Notes: generated from the sequence alone by a model not told the origin. DNA of 64,000 nt from Platerodrilus igneus (GCA_036346225.1 JARFIW010000500.1:1612001-1676000); one strand, 5' to 3'. Shown: positions 12,318-21,554, numbered from the stretch's first letter. Made by a program: numbers and translations.

Positions 12318-14384
12318 GGTACTAAGAATTCTTTTATCATCACTTGGATTAAGAACAATTTTGTTTTGTTTAATAGTAAAGACATCATGTTTGACTGATC
12401 TAATTAAACATTGTTGTTTCTGTACAGACTGGTTATAAAACAAAGCATTCTTATAATCATCAAAAGAAATTTGCTTAATACTTGCTAAGGAAGATCCTTT
12501 GACTTTTATTATCCTATCCTGAACTCTGTAAGTGTACATTTTAGATCTAAGCCCTACAAACTCTAGCATGATATCACCATTGTTTTCATCTTTCATAATA
12601 CCAGGAACTTTTTATTTAATAATGGAATATGATATTTGTTATGAGGGTCGTAATCGGAAGTATCAAATCTATGAATATCTTGTTTGATATAAGAGTAAAT
12701 ATCTTCAACGCTAAACTCGTATATCAAACTATCCGTATCTGTATACAGTAACTTTGCTTTGTTAGCAAATTGCGATTTTATATAACTATAGTGAAATTCA
12801 TATAAATAGGTTTTGAAATATCTAGAATAGAGAAACCTACATTAAATGGGTTTGTTTAAATAAACCTCTAATTTATTCATTTCTATTAAGACTAGATCTT
12901 TGTCTAACACAGTGCAACTATGAAAATTAGGCTTCGCTATGTAACTACGAGCTCCAAACCGCCCTTCCCATTTGCTCACTAATTTCACATCTTTCCTTTT
13001 CCGTACGTTTTCCATCATTTTCCATAAACCGAATTTATCATATTTTTATAAAAGCATATATCGAAACTGTTTTTGACTGTTGTCTTAATTTCGTATTCAA
13101 ATCAATGTATTCTTTTAACCAAGGGCTTGTTTAAATCGAAGTACCTTATGAATTTTTCAGTTCTAAACCGTAGCTTAAATACATTTTAAATTCTTATAGT
13201 GAATAATATAGTTGAGTTTTGGATATAAAGTTATAAGTAATTTCTTTAAGTTTGATTTATTTGAAGGTACTGGTGGTATCATATGTTCAGGCGCCAAAGG
13301 TAAGTCACTGTGTATTTCATGTAAAGATACTGGATAGTGTAAATCGCATTCAAAAATATATCCTACATCAGAATCATCAGGAATATTAAGTATGTCTAAA
13401 CGTACTATATCTGGACTGGTACCATCTAAAAATTCAAAATCTCCATATGGAAGATATTCAGACATTGCAGCCCCATATAAATTATTAACATCAAAATACG
13501 TTAAATATTTAGAATCGAAATTTGGATCATAATCTGCATTCATATATTTGTTATTTGCTTTAGCATATCTATTCGAACATTGAGAAACACCGCCACGAAT
13601 TCCCCGTTCTAAAAACATTATTTTTCAATATCAGTAAGCAACTCGAGTTTAACGTTCGTCGTTTTAACATCGCATCTAGAGCTAAACCAGGAGCCGTAAA
13701 GTAGTGAAGCGGATCTAACTTATACGTGAACATACAAGTTTTCTAAAGTTTTCAAATATATCAGACAAGAGCAGTACATCTGTTTTTAAATATAGGTCTG
13801 AATAGTCCCCTAGTGTTTTTATATTAAATGTTTGCCAAACGTGTTTAGCATGATTGTAGTCTTCATCTGATATTTCTTCATTGCGTAAACGATTAAAGAA
13901 TGCTGTTTTACAGGGTAAATCGGTTTCATTGAGTCTATCCCAAGAGTTAATGTAATCATAGGAAATATGCCTTTGCGCGTAAGTAACTGAAACTCATTAT
14001 CAGTGTTACAATTTTCCCTGGTGATGGATTTTTTATTATCATCTAAGTAGGAAGCTAATTTTTCGATGCTAGATGCCATAAACCTGAATGAATCGATAAA
14101 TCTAAAACTAACTTTCATACCTTTTACATATTTTGTAAAAGATATGTATTTTCCTTATTTATTGGCAGAATGTTTAACGAACCTGACAACTCTAACGAGA
14201 TTTTTTTAATAATGAAATGCGAATCGTAGCCTGATAAGTTATGAAAAACTACCGGTATCATATAAGAATTATGATAATTGATGTTGCAATCTTGATGAGC
14301 CACTCCTCGAAATTCACCTGTAAAGTGGCAGTGATCGCGAACTCTAATATCATCTATACTAAAAGGTTTTTTTGCATCTGTCAT
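12318..14384 (-). pseudogene. Polinton A DNA polymerase B, copy 2
   Basis: Same gene as copy 1 with the same conserved segments: VRDHCHFTGEF near 14,345, the FIDSFRF block near 14,100, [11 protein letters not shown] near 13,480 and YTDTDSL at 12,725-12,745. One stretch that is split in copy 1 is open here for 147 codons (13,618-13,175), because a homopolymer run differs by one base. The C-terminal 30 or so residues of copy 1 are replaced by threonines read from the (GGT)n junction. The N-terminal truncation is identical to copy 1, so it predates the duplication. Confidence 0.85.
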
Positions 14385-14392
14385 ACTTTATA

Positions 14393-14850
14393 ACTTCTAA
14401 CTAGAAAACCAAATTCAAAACAGCTACACACATTTTCTCTGCACTTACATTTTTCAACATACGTGTGTTACATTGAAAGTAATATAAAGCCGATCCTAAT
14501 TCAAAACGTGCCCACAAGTATTTTACATTTGAAAAGAATTCAGGTTTTCACATTTTACATTAAAAGTATATAACGCCGATCCTAATTCAAAACGGTGCAC
14601 GTCTAACTTCTCGATAGAAAACCGAATTCAAAACAGCTACACATTCTTCTCTGCACTTTTCAACATACGTGTGTGTTTCATTGAAAGTAATATAAAGCCG
14701 ATCCTAATTCAAAACGTGCCCACAAGCATTTTACATTGAAAGTATAGAAGAATTCATGTTTTCACAACTATTTTACATTGAAATGTTTTCACGACTATTT
14801 TACATTGAAATCATATAGGGCCGATCCTAATTCAAAACGATTCAGCCGTA
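14393..14850. repeat. Direct repeats upstream of polymerase, copy 2
   Basis: Second copy of the GCCGATCCTAATTCAAAACG repeat array seen at 11,540-12,000, nearly identical, including all four motif copies. Confidence 0.7.
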
Positions 14851-15141
14851 TTCGAACGGTCAGAAATCGCTATCGGTTAAAAATCTTAAAATGAGGGTAG
14901 CTTCCTGGGGATAATGTTATCTAAAAATTCCTAAAGATTCGGATAGCTGAGAAAATCTAATATTAATTGATACCAAACAAGATAGGTTTATCTCGAAAAA
15001 TGCAATGCTTGGTCGAATAAAACTATTTGGTGGTGGTGGTGGTGAGGATACAGGACCGACTTCCTCTATCTACTATAACGTTATGACGTCACGATATTAT
15101 TGATGGAAGTCTGCACGTGTCAGGCCGCCAACAACCGCCAA

Positions 15142-15915
15142 ATAGTAGGTAGGTGGGGATCAAGTAGGTATAGTGGGGATCAGTAGGTAGGGTGGGAGGT
15201 TCATGTAGGTAGGGTGGGGATCAAGTAGGTAGGGTGGGGGATCAGTAGGTAGAGTGGGGATCGAGTAAGTAGGGTGGGAGGTTCAAGTAGGTAGAGTGGG
15301 GGATCAAGTAGGTAGAGTGGGGATCAGTAGGTAGGGTGGGAGGTTCAAGTAGGTAGAGTGGGGATCAAGTAGGTAGAGTGGGGGACCAGTAGGTAGGGTA
15401 GGGGTTCAAGTAGGTAGAGTGGGGATCAAGTAGGTAGGGTGGGGGATCGAGTAGGTAGAGTGGGGATCGAGTAGGTAGGGTGGGAAGTTCAAGTAGGTAG
15501 AGTGGGGATCAAGTAGGTAGGGTGGGGATCAGTAGGTAGGGTGGGAGGTTCAAGTAGGTAGAGTGGGGATCAAGTAGGTAGAGTGGGGAGATCAAGTAGG
15601 TAGGGTGGGGGATTAAGTAGGTAGAGTGGGGGATCAGTATGTAGGGTGGGAGGTTCAAGTAGGTAGAGTGGGGATCAAGTAGGTAGAGTGGGGATCAGTG
15701 GTAGAGTGGGAGGTTCAAGTAGGTAGAGTGGGGGATCAAGTAGGTAGAGTGGGGGGATCAAGTAGGTAGAGTGGGGGATCGAGTAGGTAGGGTGGGGGGA
15801 TCAAGTTGGTAGAGTGGGGGGATCGAGTAGGTAGGGTGGGAGGTTCAAGTAGGTAGAGTGGGGGGATCAAGTACGTAGAGTGGGGGGATCGAGTAGGTAG
15901 GGTGGGGGGTTCGAT
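15142..15915. repeat. G-rich minisatellite (unit about 20 bp)
   Basis: Some 35 head-to-tail variants of AAGTAGGTAGAGTGGGGATC, with GGTAGGGTGGGAGGTTC as the second common variant; the two alternate irregularly. The plus strand is strongly G-rich with many GGG/GGGG runs and could form G-quadruplexes. One isolated unit reappears near 16,003-16,018, showing that the DNA in between was inserted or is a diverged part of the array. There are no spacers and no coding sense. Confidence 0.95.
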
Positions 15916-16149
15916 CAGGTACGAAGTGTGCCAAACCCAGGGAACCTGGAGAAAATCCCTCTCCTCATTTCCTCCTTACGGGAATTTACATGTAAATTAA
16001 ATAGTAGGTAGGGTGGGGCAGGCCGATCGAGGAAGGGTAGGGGGTTCCATCGGCATAAAAATCCTACAAAGAGGCCCCTAGGCAGCCCACAAGGAGGGAT
16101 CAGGGAGAAAATCCCTCTCCTCCCATGGGAATTTACATCCAAAAATATA

Positions 16150-16180
16150 TATATATATGTATATATTGCTGTGTTGGATC
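16150..16180. repeat. TA tract followed by TTGCTGTG module
   Basis: A short TATA run followed by TATATTGCTGTGTTGG. Compare 28,181 and 46,326, where the TTGCTGTG phrase is accompanied by GCCCCACG-TTGGGC modules. It is likely a shared repeat-family end. Confidence 0.4.
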
Positions 16181-16216
16181 GCACGAGTGTTCCAGAACAT
16201 ACCTATTCTATCTACT

Positions 16217-16277
16217 CGCATATCAGAACAGTCTTTTTTTTTGTTGCTAAAACTATTGCAGACTGTTCTGATATGCG
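16217..16277. other. Perfect 17-bp inverted repeat (hairpin)
   Basis: CGCATATCAGAACAGTC at 16,217-16,233 is followed by its exact reverse complement at 16,261-16,277, with a 27-nt T-rich loop. It may be the core of a small MITE or a structured RNA; nothing else identifies it. Confidence 0.7.
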
Positions 16278-16605
16278 TGTTAAGTGATTTATGTTTTGCG
16301 TTTTTAATAATAATATCTATTTCTAACAGTAACCTACATAAGGAGTCGTTCGAGCGTAAAGACTCGGGAGGATGGTTAAAAAAAATTACTGCGGGCGGAC
16401 CATACACAGTTAAACGGGTTATATGTTACTATTAAGCAACTTTAGACATGATTTATTGTCCGCTGCACACATTAGGGTCTGCGCATACATTCAATTTTTG
16501 CTACGACTAAACAGTATCGAATCGTTTGAGCTTGCGATTTCTACACAACTAAATAGTTTAGTCGTATACCTCCGCATACATGCAATCGTTCAATCGCGCG
16601 TCAAG

Positions 16606-16680
16606 ATGCTTAATGGAAAGGCCCTTGCATATGCGCTTCAGTACATTGAAAACGAAAAAAGAAAACAAAAAAGAAAGTAC
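16606..16680 (+). pseudogene. Harbinger transposase exon 1, 5' piece
   Basis: From ATG 16,606 the frame reads 25 codons ending in the basic run ENEKRKQKRKY. It is interrupted at a TA by the pogo-like element starting CAGTGGTACC at 16,680. After removing 16,680-19,029 and one TA, it continues in the same frame as YCVHPLFSERLTHGKYH at 19,030. An acidic/basic N-terminus followed by a WVHP-type motif and THGEYHTL is the usual start of insect Harbinger transposases. Confidence 0.75.
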
Positions 16681-16923
16681 AGTGGTACCGGGACATACGA
16701 GTTTAATTCGTTCCGTAACCTTGCTCATATGTCAAATTGCTCGTATCTCAATGCAATTTTCCCCATTGAAATTAATTGAAATGCCATTAATCCGTTCTAA
16801 CTCCCAAAAAACCACCTCAGTTGTATTTGTTATGTGTTTTTGAATAAGAAAAATGTATTTACAAGAAGAAACATTTATTTATAAATAACAATAGTTATTT
16901 ATTATACAAGGGAAAAAAGTACT

Positions 16924-16997
16924 AGATTTTAGCTCGAGGTGTGTGTTTGTCTCCCGACGCGAAGCGGAGGGAGACAAAACACCGAGAGCTAAAATCT
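16924..16997. other. Long hairpin in the Crypton 5' end
   Basis: AGATTTTAGCTCGAGGTGTG... to CTCCC (16,924-16,955) is complementary, with few mismatches, to GGGAGACAAAACACC...AAAATCT (16,969-16,997). The loop is only about 13 nt. A weaker extension of the stem (TTATTATAC-GGGAAAAA against TTTTTACCCGCGTATAA) carries it outward to about 16,895-17,024. The stem is conserved in the derivative at 56.4 kb with a different loop, which argues that the structure matters. Confidence 0.75.
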
Positions 16998-17279
16998 TAC
17001 ATTTTTACCCGCGTATAATACACTATTTTTTTCTGTGACTGGCAAAACAATGATTTAATATTTAAAAATATTACCAATTATATTAAAGTCAAAAATCAAT
17101 CTATGTCAAATTTGAAGTTTCAAACAGGTAGGCTGATGTACTTATAGGGACAGTTAGATCTGCGTTGCTAAGGAAACCTTTAAAGTAATCAAATATCTGT
17201 CAATTTAATTTTGCAGTGGTTACAAAATTGCGAACTTAAGTTGTTTATATCGATTGTTTTGAATATTCAAAATTCAAAA

Positions 17280-18382
17280 ATGGACAGTACTGATTCAGAA
17301 GTTTCTCTTACTCCACCGGAATTGGTAGAGGCAGCGAAAGTAGCATCAATAAAATTATTGCCAGCTAAATCACGAAAAATTTACGAAACTGCGTATTCAA
17401 GATTCATGGAATGGAAGGCGAAAAGACATGTAGTTCTTACTCGGAGACGGTGTTATTGGTTTATTTTTCGGAACTAGCGCAACAACAAAAGCCATCAACA
17501 GTGTGGTCGAATTATTCAATGATAAAAGTATGTTACAAGTCAATAATAACGTAGACATTTCAAAATATTGCAAACTAATTACGTTTCTGAAACAAAATGG
17601 GAAAGGTTACATGCCCAAAAATCTGCAATATTTACGAGTACACATATTAGTGATTTTTAAATAATGCTCCTGATGAAGTTTATTTATTGGTCAAGGTTGT
17701 TGTTGTATTTGGGATTGCAGGAGCCTGTCGAATATGTGAAATTAGCCAGGTAACATTAGATGATATTGAAGACGTGGAACGTCATTAATTGTGAAACTTA
17801 AGCAAACAAAGAATGATGTAAATAGGAGATTTATAGTTACTGAAGAATATATTAAATTTTACAGAATGTACATGGCACTTCGTCCAGCAGCAGCAAAGGA
17901 TCGCCGCCTGTTTTATGCATATCGCAATGGGAAATGCGTCAATCAAGTTGTGGGTAGAAATCAGTTTTATAAGGTACCTGAAATAGTAGCCAATTTTCTT
18001 CGACTTAAAATGCTAAGTCATATACAGGTCATGCATTTCGAAGATCGTCTGCTACACTTTTAGTTGAATCTGGGGAGACTTGATGACACTAAAGAAACAT
18101 GGTGGTTGGAAGTCATCAATGGTCGCTGAAGGGTATGTTGATGAATCGATAGTGCACAAGACAGAAATAGCTAAGAAACTGTTTAGTTTGTGTGGCAGTG
18201 CATCAGCTGAAACAGAATCCAATTTGCGAACAAGTACATCAACGGCAGTTGTGTCAGTGGCACAAAATATTATTTCAAATCAAGAAAATTCCACTGTAGC
18301 AGACATTCCTAATTGTTCAAAAAACATGTCTTTCAGGCAATGTACATTTAATAACTGTACTTTTAACATTAAGGAAACGTAA
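17280..18382 (+). pseudogene. Crypton tyrosine recombinase, frameshifted
   Basis: From ATG 17,280 (MDSTDSEVS) the product shows a SAM-like core-binding region (LPAKSRKIYETAYSRFMEW, 17,350-17,415) and then the catalytic domain of a tyrosine recombinase. Its parts are an arginine in GACRICEIS near 17,720, the box TGHAFRRSSATLL near 18,022-18,062, KKHGGWKS near 18,095, and the nucleophile region AEGYVDES near 18,127-18,150. The C-terminal tail contains NNCTFNI. Single-base shifts near 17,425, 17,500-17,780, 18,010 and 18,070 break it. This class of domain is typical of animal Cryptons. Expected role: excision and integration of the element. Confidence 0.8.
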
Positions 18383-18676
18383 CTTATACATAATAAAATA
18401 TTCTAAAATTAAATATCTTCGTGTTCTTACTTATTTGCACTTACCAGGGAAAAAAGTACTCATTTTTTTCCCGGGGAAAAAAGTAATTTTATATAAAGTG
18501 ACATTTTGTTACCTGTCAAGAAATATTAAATGTCACATTTTTTTCCCGTCGCAGAAAAAATACATATTCTATAAAAACATAATTAAAAGAAAAAGTGAAG
18601 TGCTTACGGAAGCGCTTAATTTTCGTCACTGGTCTTCGCTTTTTGTCACGCGTTGCTCATTTTCACCAGCAGATCG

Positions 18677-18841
18677 TTAAAAAAAACTGTCCAAGGAGGT
18701 TTGTTTCTTCCTCCCTTTCAGGATATTGGGGAAATGAGTTAGGCAAGTTTCGTTGAATAACTCCGATGCATGACCAGTTGCAACTTTTTCGGGGTGATTT
18801 TTATCCACGAACTCAACAACATTCTCCCACATTCCCAAGAT
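18677..18841 (-). pseudogene. Pogo transposase C-terminus with PCNA-binding motif
   Basis: The minus-strand frame down to the stop at 18,677 reads EFVDKNHPEKVATGHASEL, then HFPNILKGRKKQTSLDSFF and stop. The ending matches the C-termini of Tigger/pogo transposases. QTSLDSFF fits the PIP-box consensus (Q-x-x-L-x-x-F-F) by which Drosophila pogo transposase is known to contact PCNA. A stop codon lies just upstream of 18,835. The DNA-binding and DDE domains are missing, so this is a terminal remnant inside the non-autonomous pogo copy. Confidence 0.75.
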
Positions 18842-19029
18842 CTAATTCTGTTAGACGCTGTAAACGACACCAACATGCGCCCGCATGTTGGGGTAGTGTA
18901 CAGCGGTGTAGTGTGCGATTCCTCGTATCTCAAATCTTACTCTCATCTCAAAGCAAAATATTGCTCGTTCGGCGGCTCGTATCTCAAAACACTCTTATAT
19001 TAAGGCACTCGTATATCGAGGTACCACTG

Positions 19030-19250
19030 TACTGTGTACACCCATTATTCAGCGAAAGGTTAACGCATGGGAAATATCATACACTCCACTCTAAGTTGAG
19101 AGATTATTCAGATAAATTATTTCAGTATTATCGAATGAGCAACCCAAGTTTTGAAGAACTTATTGCATTGATTGGTCCAACTATACAACGCCAAGATACT
19201 CAATGGAGAAGTGCTATTTCTCCAGAAGAATGGTTGAGTGTTACAATCAG
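19030..19250 (+). pseudogene. Harbinger transposase exon 1, 3' piece
   Basis: It continues exon 1 after the pogo insertion: CVHPLFSERLTHGKYHTL, FQYYRMSNPSFEELI and SPEEWLSVTIR, the conserved N-terminal region before the DDE domain. It ends at ATCAG followed by GTAAGT (donor at 19,251). Joined to exon 2 at 20,116 it gives VTIR-YLATGTSF, exactly the expected family sequence across the junction, so the intron is well supported. The intron (19,251-20,115) contains antisense exon 2 of the MADF-BESS gene. Confidence 0.8.
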
Positions 19251-19561
19251 GTAAGTAATACAAATGTTATTACATGATAAGTTTGATGAATCTTCCAGAA
19301 GTAAAAAATAAAAATTCAATGAAATGGAATATATTCCTTATTGACAAGTGATCTTTAAAAAAGCACAATCGTCACAATTTCAGTTGGGATCCAATAGTTC
19401 ATCACTCTGAGGCGAAGTGCTGAAGCTCGCTGCATATGTCAGCGCAATAGCAGTGTATATAGGCGAAGGTGAGAGTGGTTCATATGTCCACTATGAAGAA
19501 GATGATCCAGCAGAAACCAAATAGTTCTCAACGTTGTAACTAGGCGATGGTGTGGGTTGTG

Positions 19562-20090
19562 CTACTCTTTGCTGATTTGAAAATCATGTATAGAAGGTGC
19601 GTTGTTCAAAAATAATTGCTCTCTGTCCATTGTGCGACATGTAGGTTGCTGCGACCTTCTTGATTTAATGTTCCTAAATAAATTAAGTATACCAATTTTC
19701 ACTTCAAATTTTTCATCTTCCATAAGGGATTTTAGTGTAGGAACCAATGAAAGGACAAAATTTTGTCTTCGTCTATGTCATCTTTGAGCACCTTAAGCAA
19801 AGAATCTTGGAAATCTTGGATAGGTTTCTCTTTAAGAGTTGAACGTTTAGCAGGTGGTCTTTTAGGTGTCTGCGATTCTTCAATATATGCATCGATTTCA
19901 TCACCTTCGGAACAATCCGCGTTGACCTCGGTAGAGCGTTGTTGCATTGAAGATGCCAGAAAAAGCAACTTTTCAAAATACATGTACTTTCGTCGTTTTG
20001 TTACCCCCTGTCCAGATTTAGTTTTTTAGACCTTTAATTCTCTGGCAAAACAAGTTCTTAAATTCAACCACTTTTTCTGAACTTCTGCAC
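19562..20090 (-). pseudogene. MADF-BESS protein, exon 2 (antisense in the transposase intron)
   Basis: On the minus strand an acceptor TTTTTTGTTACAG ends at 20,091, and the exon begins AEVQKKWLNLRTCFARELK, the second half of a MADF domain. It continues with KRRKYMYFEKLLFL, an acidic/Pro-Lys linker, and a BESS-like motif (VPTLKSLMEDEKFEVKIG) to the stop near 19,562. A stop codon near 20,027 and a frameshift near 19,750 break it. MADF/Myb-like proteins are the known second protein of PIF/Harbinger elements; they bind DNA and help transposase localise. Confidence 0.75.
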
Positions 20091-20115
20091 CTGTAACAAA
20101 AAATTTTTGTTTTAG

Positions 20116-20937
20116 ATACCTGGCAACTGGTACAAGTTTCTGTGCAATATCTTTTGAATATTTAATGGGAGAAAACACTGTACGAGAAATTGTGAGAACA
20201 ACGTGCGATTCACTTTGAAAGATATTGCAACCATTATATATGCCAGAAAAAACTGAAGAAAATTGGATAGAAATCGCAAACGAATTTTATGAGCGTACAA
20301 ATTTTCCGAACGTGATTAGCGCAATTGATGGTAAACATGTATGGATCCAACAACCGGAATACCCTGGATCGTTATTTTACAACTACAAAAAGTACTTTTC
20401 GTGTGTTCTAATGACATGGACCGATGCCGACTACAAATTTGTATACATAGATGTTGGAACGTACGGAGGGTCGGGTGATTCAGATGTTTTAAAAAAATCA
20501 AATATGGGAAAAAAGTTTCAAGAAAAAAAGTTTAACGTTCCGAATGGAAAAAAGTTGCCTAACGATGACAGTGGAAAGATAGTGCCATTTTGTGTTGTGG
20601 CTTATGAGCTTTTGGCATAGGAGATACTATTTTGCGACCGTACGCAGGGACAAACCTATCATCATATAGCAAACAAATTTACAATTACAGACAGACGAGA
20701 GCTCGAAAAATGGTTGAGTGTACACTTGGGATATTGGCCAACATATGGCGCCTATTATATAGTCCGCTTGACGTTAATATTGACTTTTGTGTGTCCATTA
20801 TAAAAGCATGTTGCATTTTGCAAAACTACGTACGTATAAAGGATGAAATAAAATTTTCAGATACGCTCTATGAATGCCCATTCAAAAATTTTACAGTTCA
20901 TGAGGATCAAAGAAGAAGACATTTGACAGAGAAATAA
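20116..20937 (+). pseudogene. Harbinger transposase exon 2 (DDE_4-type nuclease)
   Basis: The acceptor TTTTAG ends at 20,115. The frame reads YLATGTSF, then ISAIDGKHV (first catalytic Asp, near 20,325), LFYNYKKYFSCVLM, YIDVGTYGGSGDSDV (second Asp, near 20,450), LRPYAG near 20,632 and YRQTRARKMVECTLGILANIW near 20,690, the standard order for PIF/Harbinger transposases. A TGA at about 20,216 sits at an expected Trp codon, and a TAG plus frameshift lies at 20,618-20,632. The usual third acidic segment DEAF reads YELL here. The copy is inactive as written. The whole exon lies in the intron of the antisense MADF-BESS gene. Confidence 0.85.
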
Positions 20938-21062
20938 ACATACGGCAATATTTGACTTCTTATTTTATTTCCCCACAAGGAAGCGTACCGTGGCAATATA
21001 ACAAGATATAAACTACACACACGCGTGTATGTAAAGTACAATGAAATAGCGGAATTACTAAC

Positions 21063-21242
21063 CAGTGTTTTTTTGCTCTGCATCAAGTATTCCCCAGTCG
21101 GCCACCACTTTCAAACACACCTCTTCCCATAATTTCTTTTTCAGATTAATATCCGAATACTCTTTCATCTGTTTTACATAAAGAGCTGGCCTCTTTTTGG
21201 CTTCTATAAAAGCCTCTACGTTTTCTTAATTATTCCACCCAT
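21063..21242 (-). pseudogene. MADF-BESS protein, exon 1
   Basis: The minus-strand frame reads VEAFIEAKKRPALYVKQM, EYSDINLKKKLWEEV and VVADWGIL, the first half of a MADF domain. It ends at AACACTG followed by donor GTTAGT (exon end 21,063). The split codon G-GT joins it in frame to exon 2 at 20,090. A start ATG at 21,242-21,240 is one base out of frame with the rest. The intron of about 970 bp contains the transposase exon 2 in antisense. Confidence 0.75.
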
Positions 21243-21554
21243 AATTATTCCCACAAAGTAATTAGCGCGCGAAACCGTACGGAACAAGACTGCTTTCGAC
21301 CACAAAACGGCGTCAACTAGTCGCAACAACTATTTAGTTGAATGTATGCGCCCGCCCATATGTGTCCCTGCATTTTGGTCTTGCGAACGATAGTTGTACA
21401 ACTTTTTAATCATAAAGCATCGCCGACCGACTTATGATTTTTTAGTCGAGGTGAAATCGTGTTGATTGTATGGGGACTACCATATAAGCCCACAGAGTTA
21501 TAGCATACAACTAAAAAGTTGTACGACTAAAAATTGCATGTATGCGGTAGCTCC

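Larger units (their letters stand above)
12317..15045. repeat. Tandem duplication, unit 2
   Basis: Second copy of 9463-12,316. It ends in the same (GGT)n run at about 15,028-15,045, after which unrelated DNA follows. Differences from unit 1 are almost all one-base changes in homopolymer length, plus one deletion of about 120 bp near 14,853. Confidence 0.9.
16886..18560 (+). mobile_element. Crypton-type element (tyrosine recombinase transposon)
   Basis: Boundaries come from comparison with the internally deleted relative at 56,042-56,466. Homology starts at TAACAATAGTTATTTATTAT (16,886) and ends in CGCAGAAAAAA (18,560). The phrase AGGGAAAAAAGTACT occurs near both ends (about 16,910 and 18,447) in direct orientation. 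The 5' end contains a long hairpin. There are no classical TIRs, which fits Cryptons, mobilised by a tyrosine recombinase rather than a DDE transposase. Confidence 0.7.
16680..19029. mobile_element. Pogo-like element inserted in the Harbinger transposase
   Basis: The left end CAGTGGTACCGGGACATACG and the right end, whose reverse complement is CAGTGGTACCTCGATATACG, form the TIR typical of pogo/Tigger elements. TA is duplicated on both sides (16,678-16,679 and 19,030-19,031). Excluding the Crypton inside, it is about 675 bp and keeps only the C-terminal end of a transposase, so it is non-autonomous. Excising it together with one TA restores the Harbinger reading frame exactly, which fixes both the boundaries and the order of events. 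Confidence 0.85.
16475..21554 (+). mobile_element. PIF/Harbinger element (host of a three-level nest)
   Basis: The proposed left end GGGTCTGCGCATACATTCAA (16,475) pairs with the reverse complement of the right end, GGAGCTACCGCATACATGCA (ending 21,554), giving an imperfect TIR of about 28 bp. The ends are flanked by TTA and TAA, compatible with the TWA target preference of the superfamily but not an exact duplication. Subterminal variants of ACAACTAAATAGTT, TTTAGTCGTA and CGCATACATGCAA recur inside both ends. Between them lie a DDE transposase gene (plus) and a MADF-BESS gene (minus). About 2.35 kb of its length is a later pogo-like insertion containing a Crypton. Confidence 0.65.

Noticed and set aside
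12128..12398. Proline-run frames around 12,300
   Set aside because: The run is read from the (GGT)n/(ACC)n junction of the tandem duplication.
15142..15915. CRISPR-like or telomere-like array
   Set aside because: Units are contiguous variants without spacers, in a eukaryotic context, and the G-runs do not follow a telomeric period. It is an ordinary minisatellite.
18770..19003. 77-codon plus-strand frame in the pogo element
   Set aside because: It is antisense to the recognisable pogo transposase C-terminus at 18,677-18,841 and then runs into the TIR.
16680..19029. Crypton or pogo frames as host genes
   Set aside because: All readable frames belong to a tyrosine recombinase, a pogo C-terminus or the split Harbinger exon.
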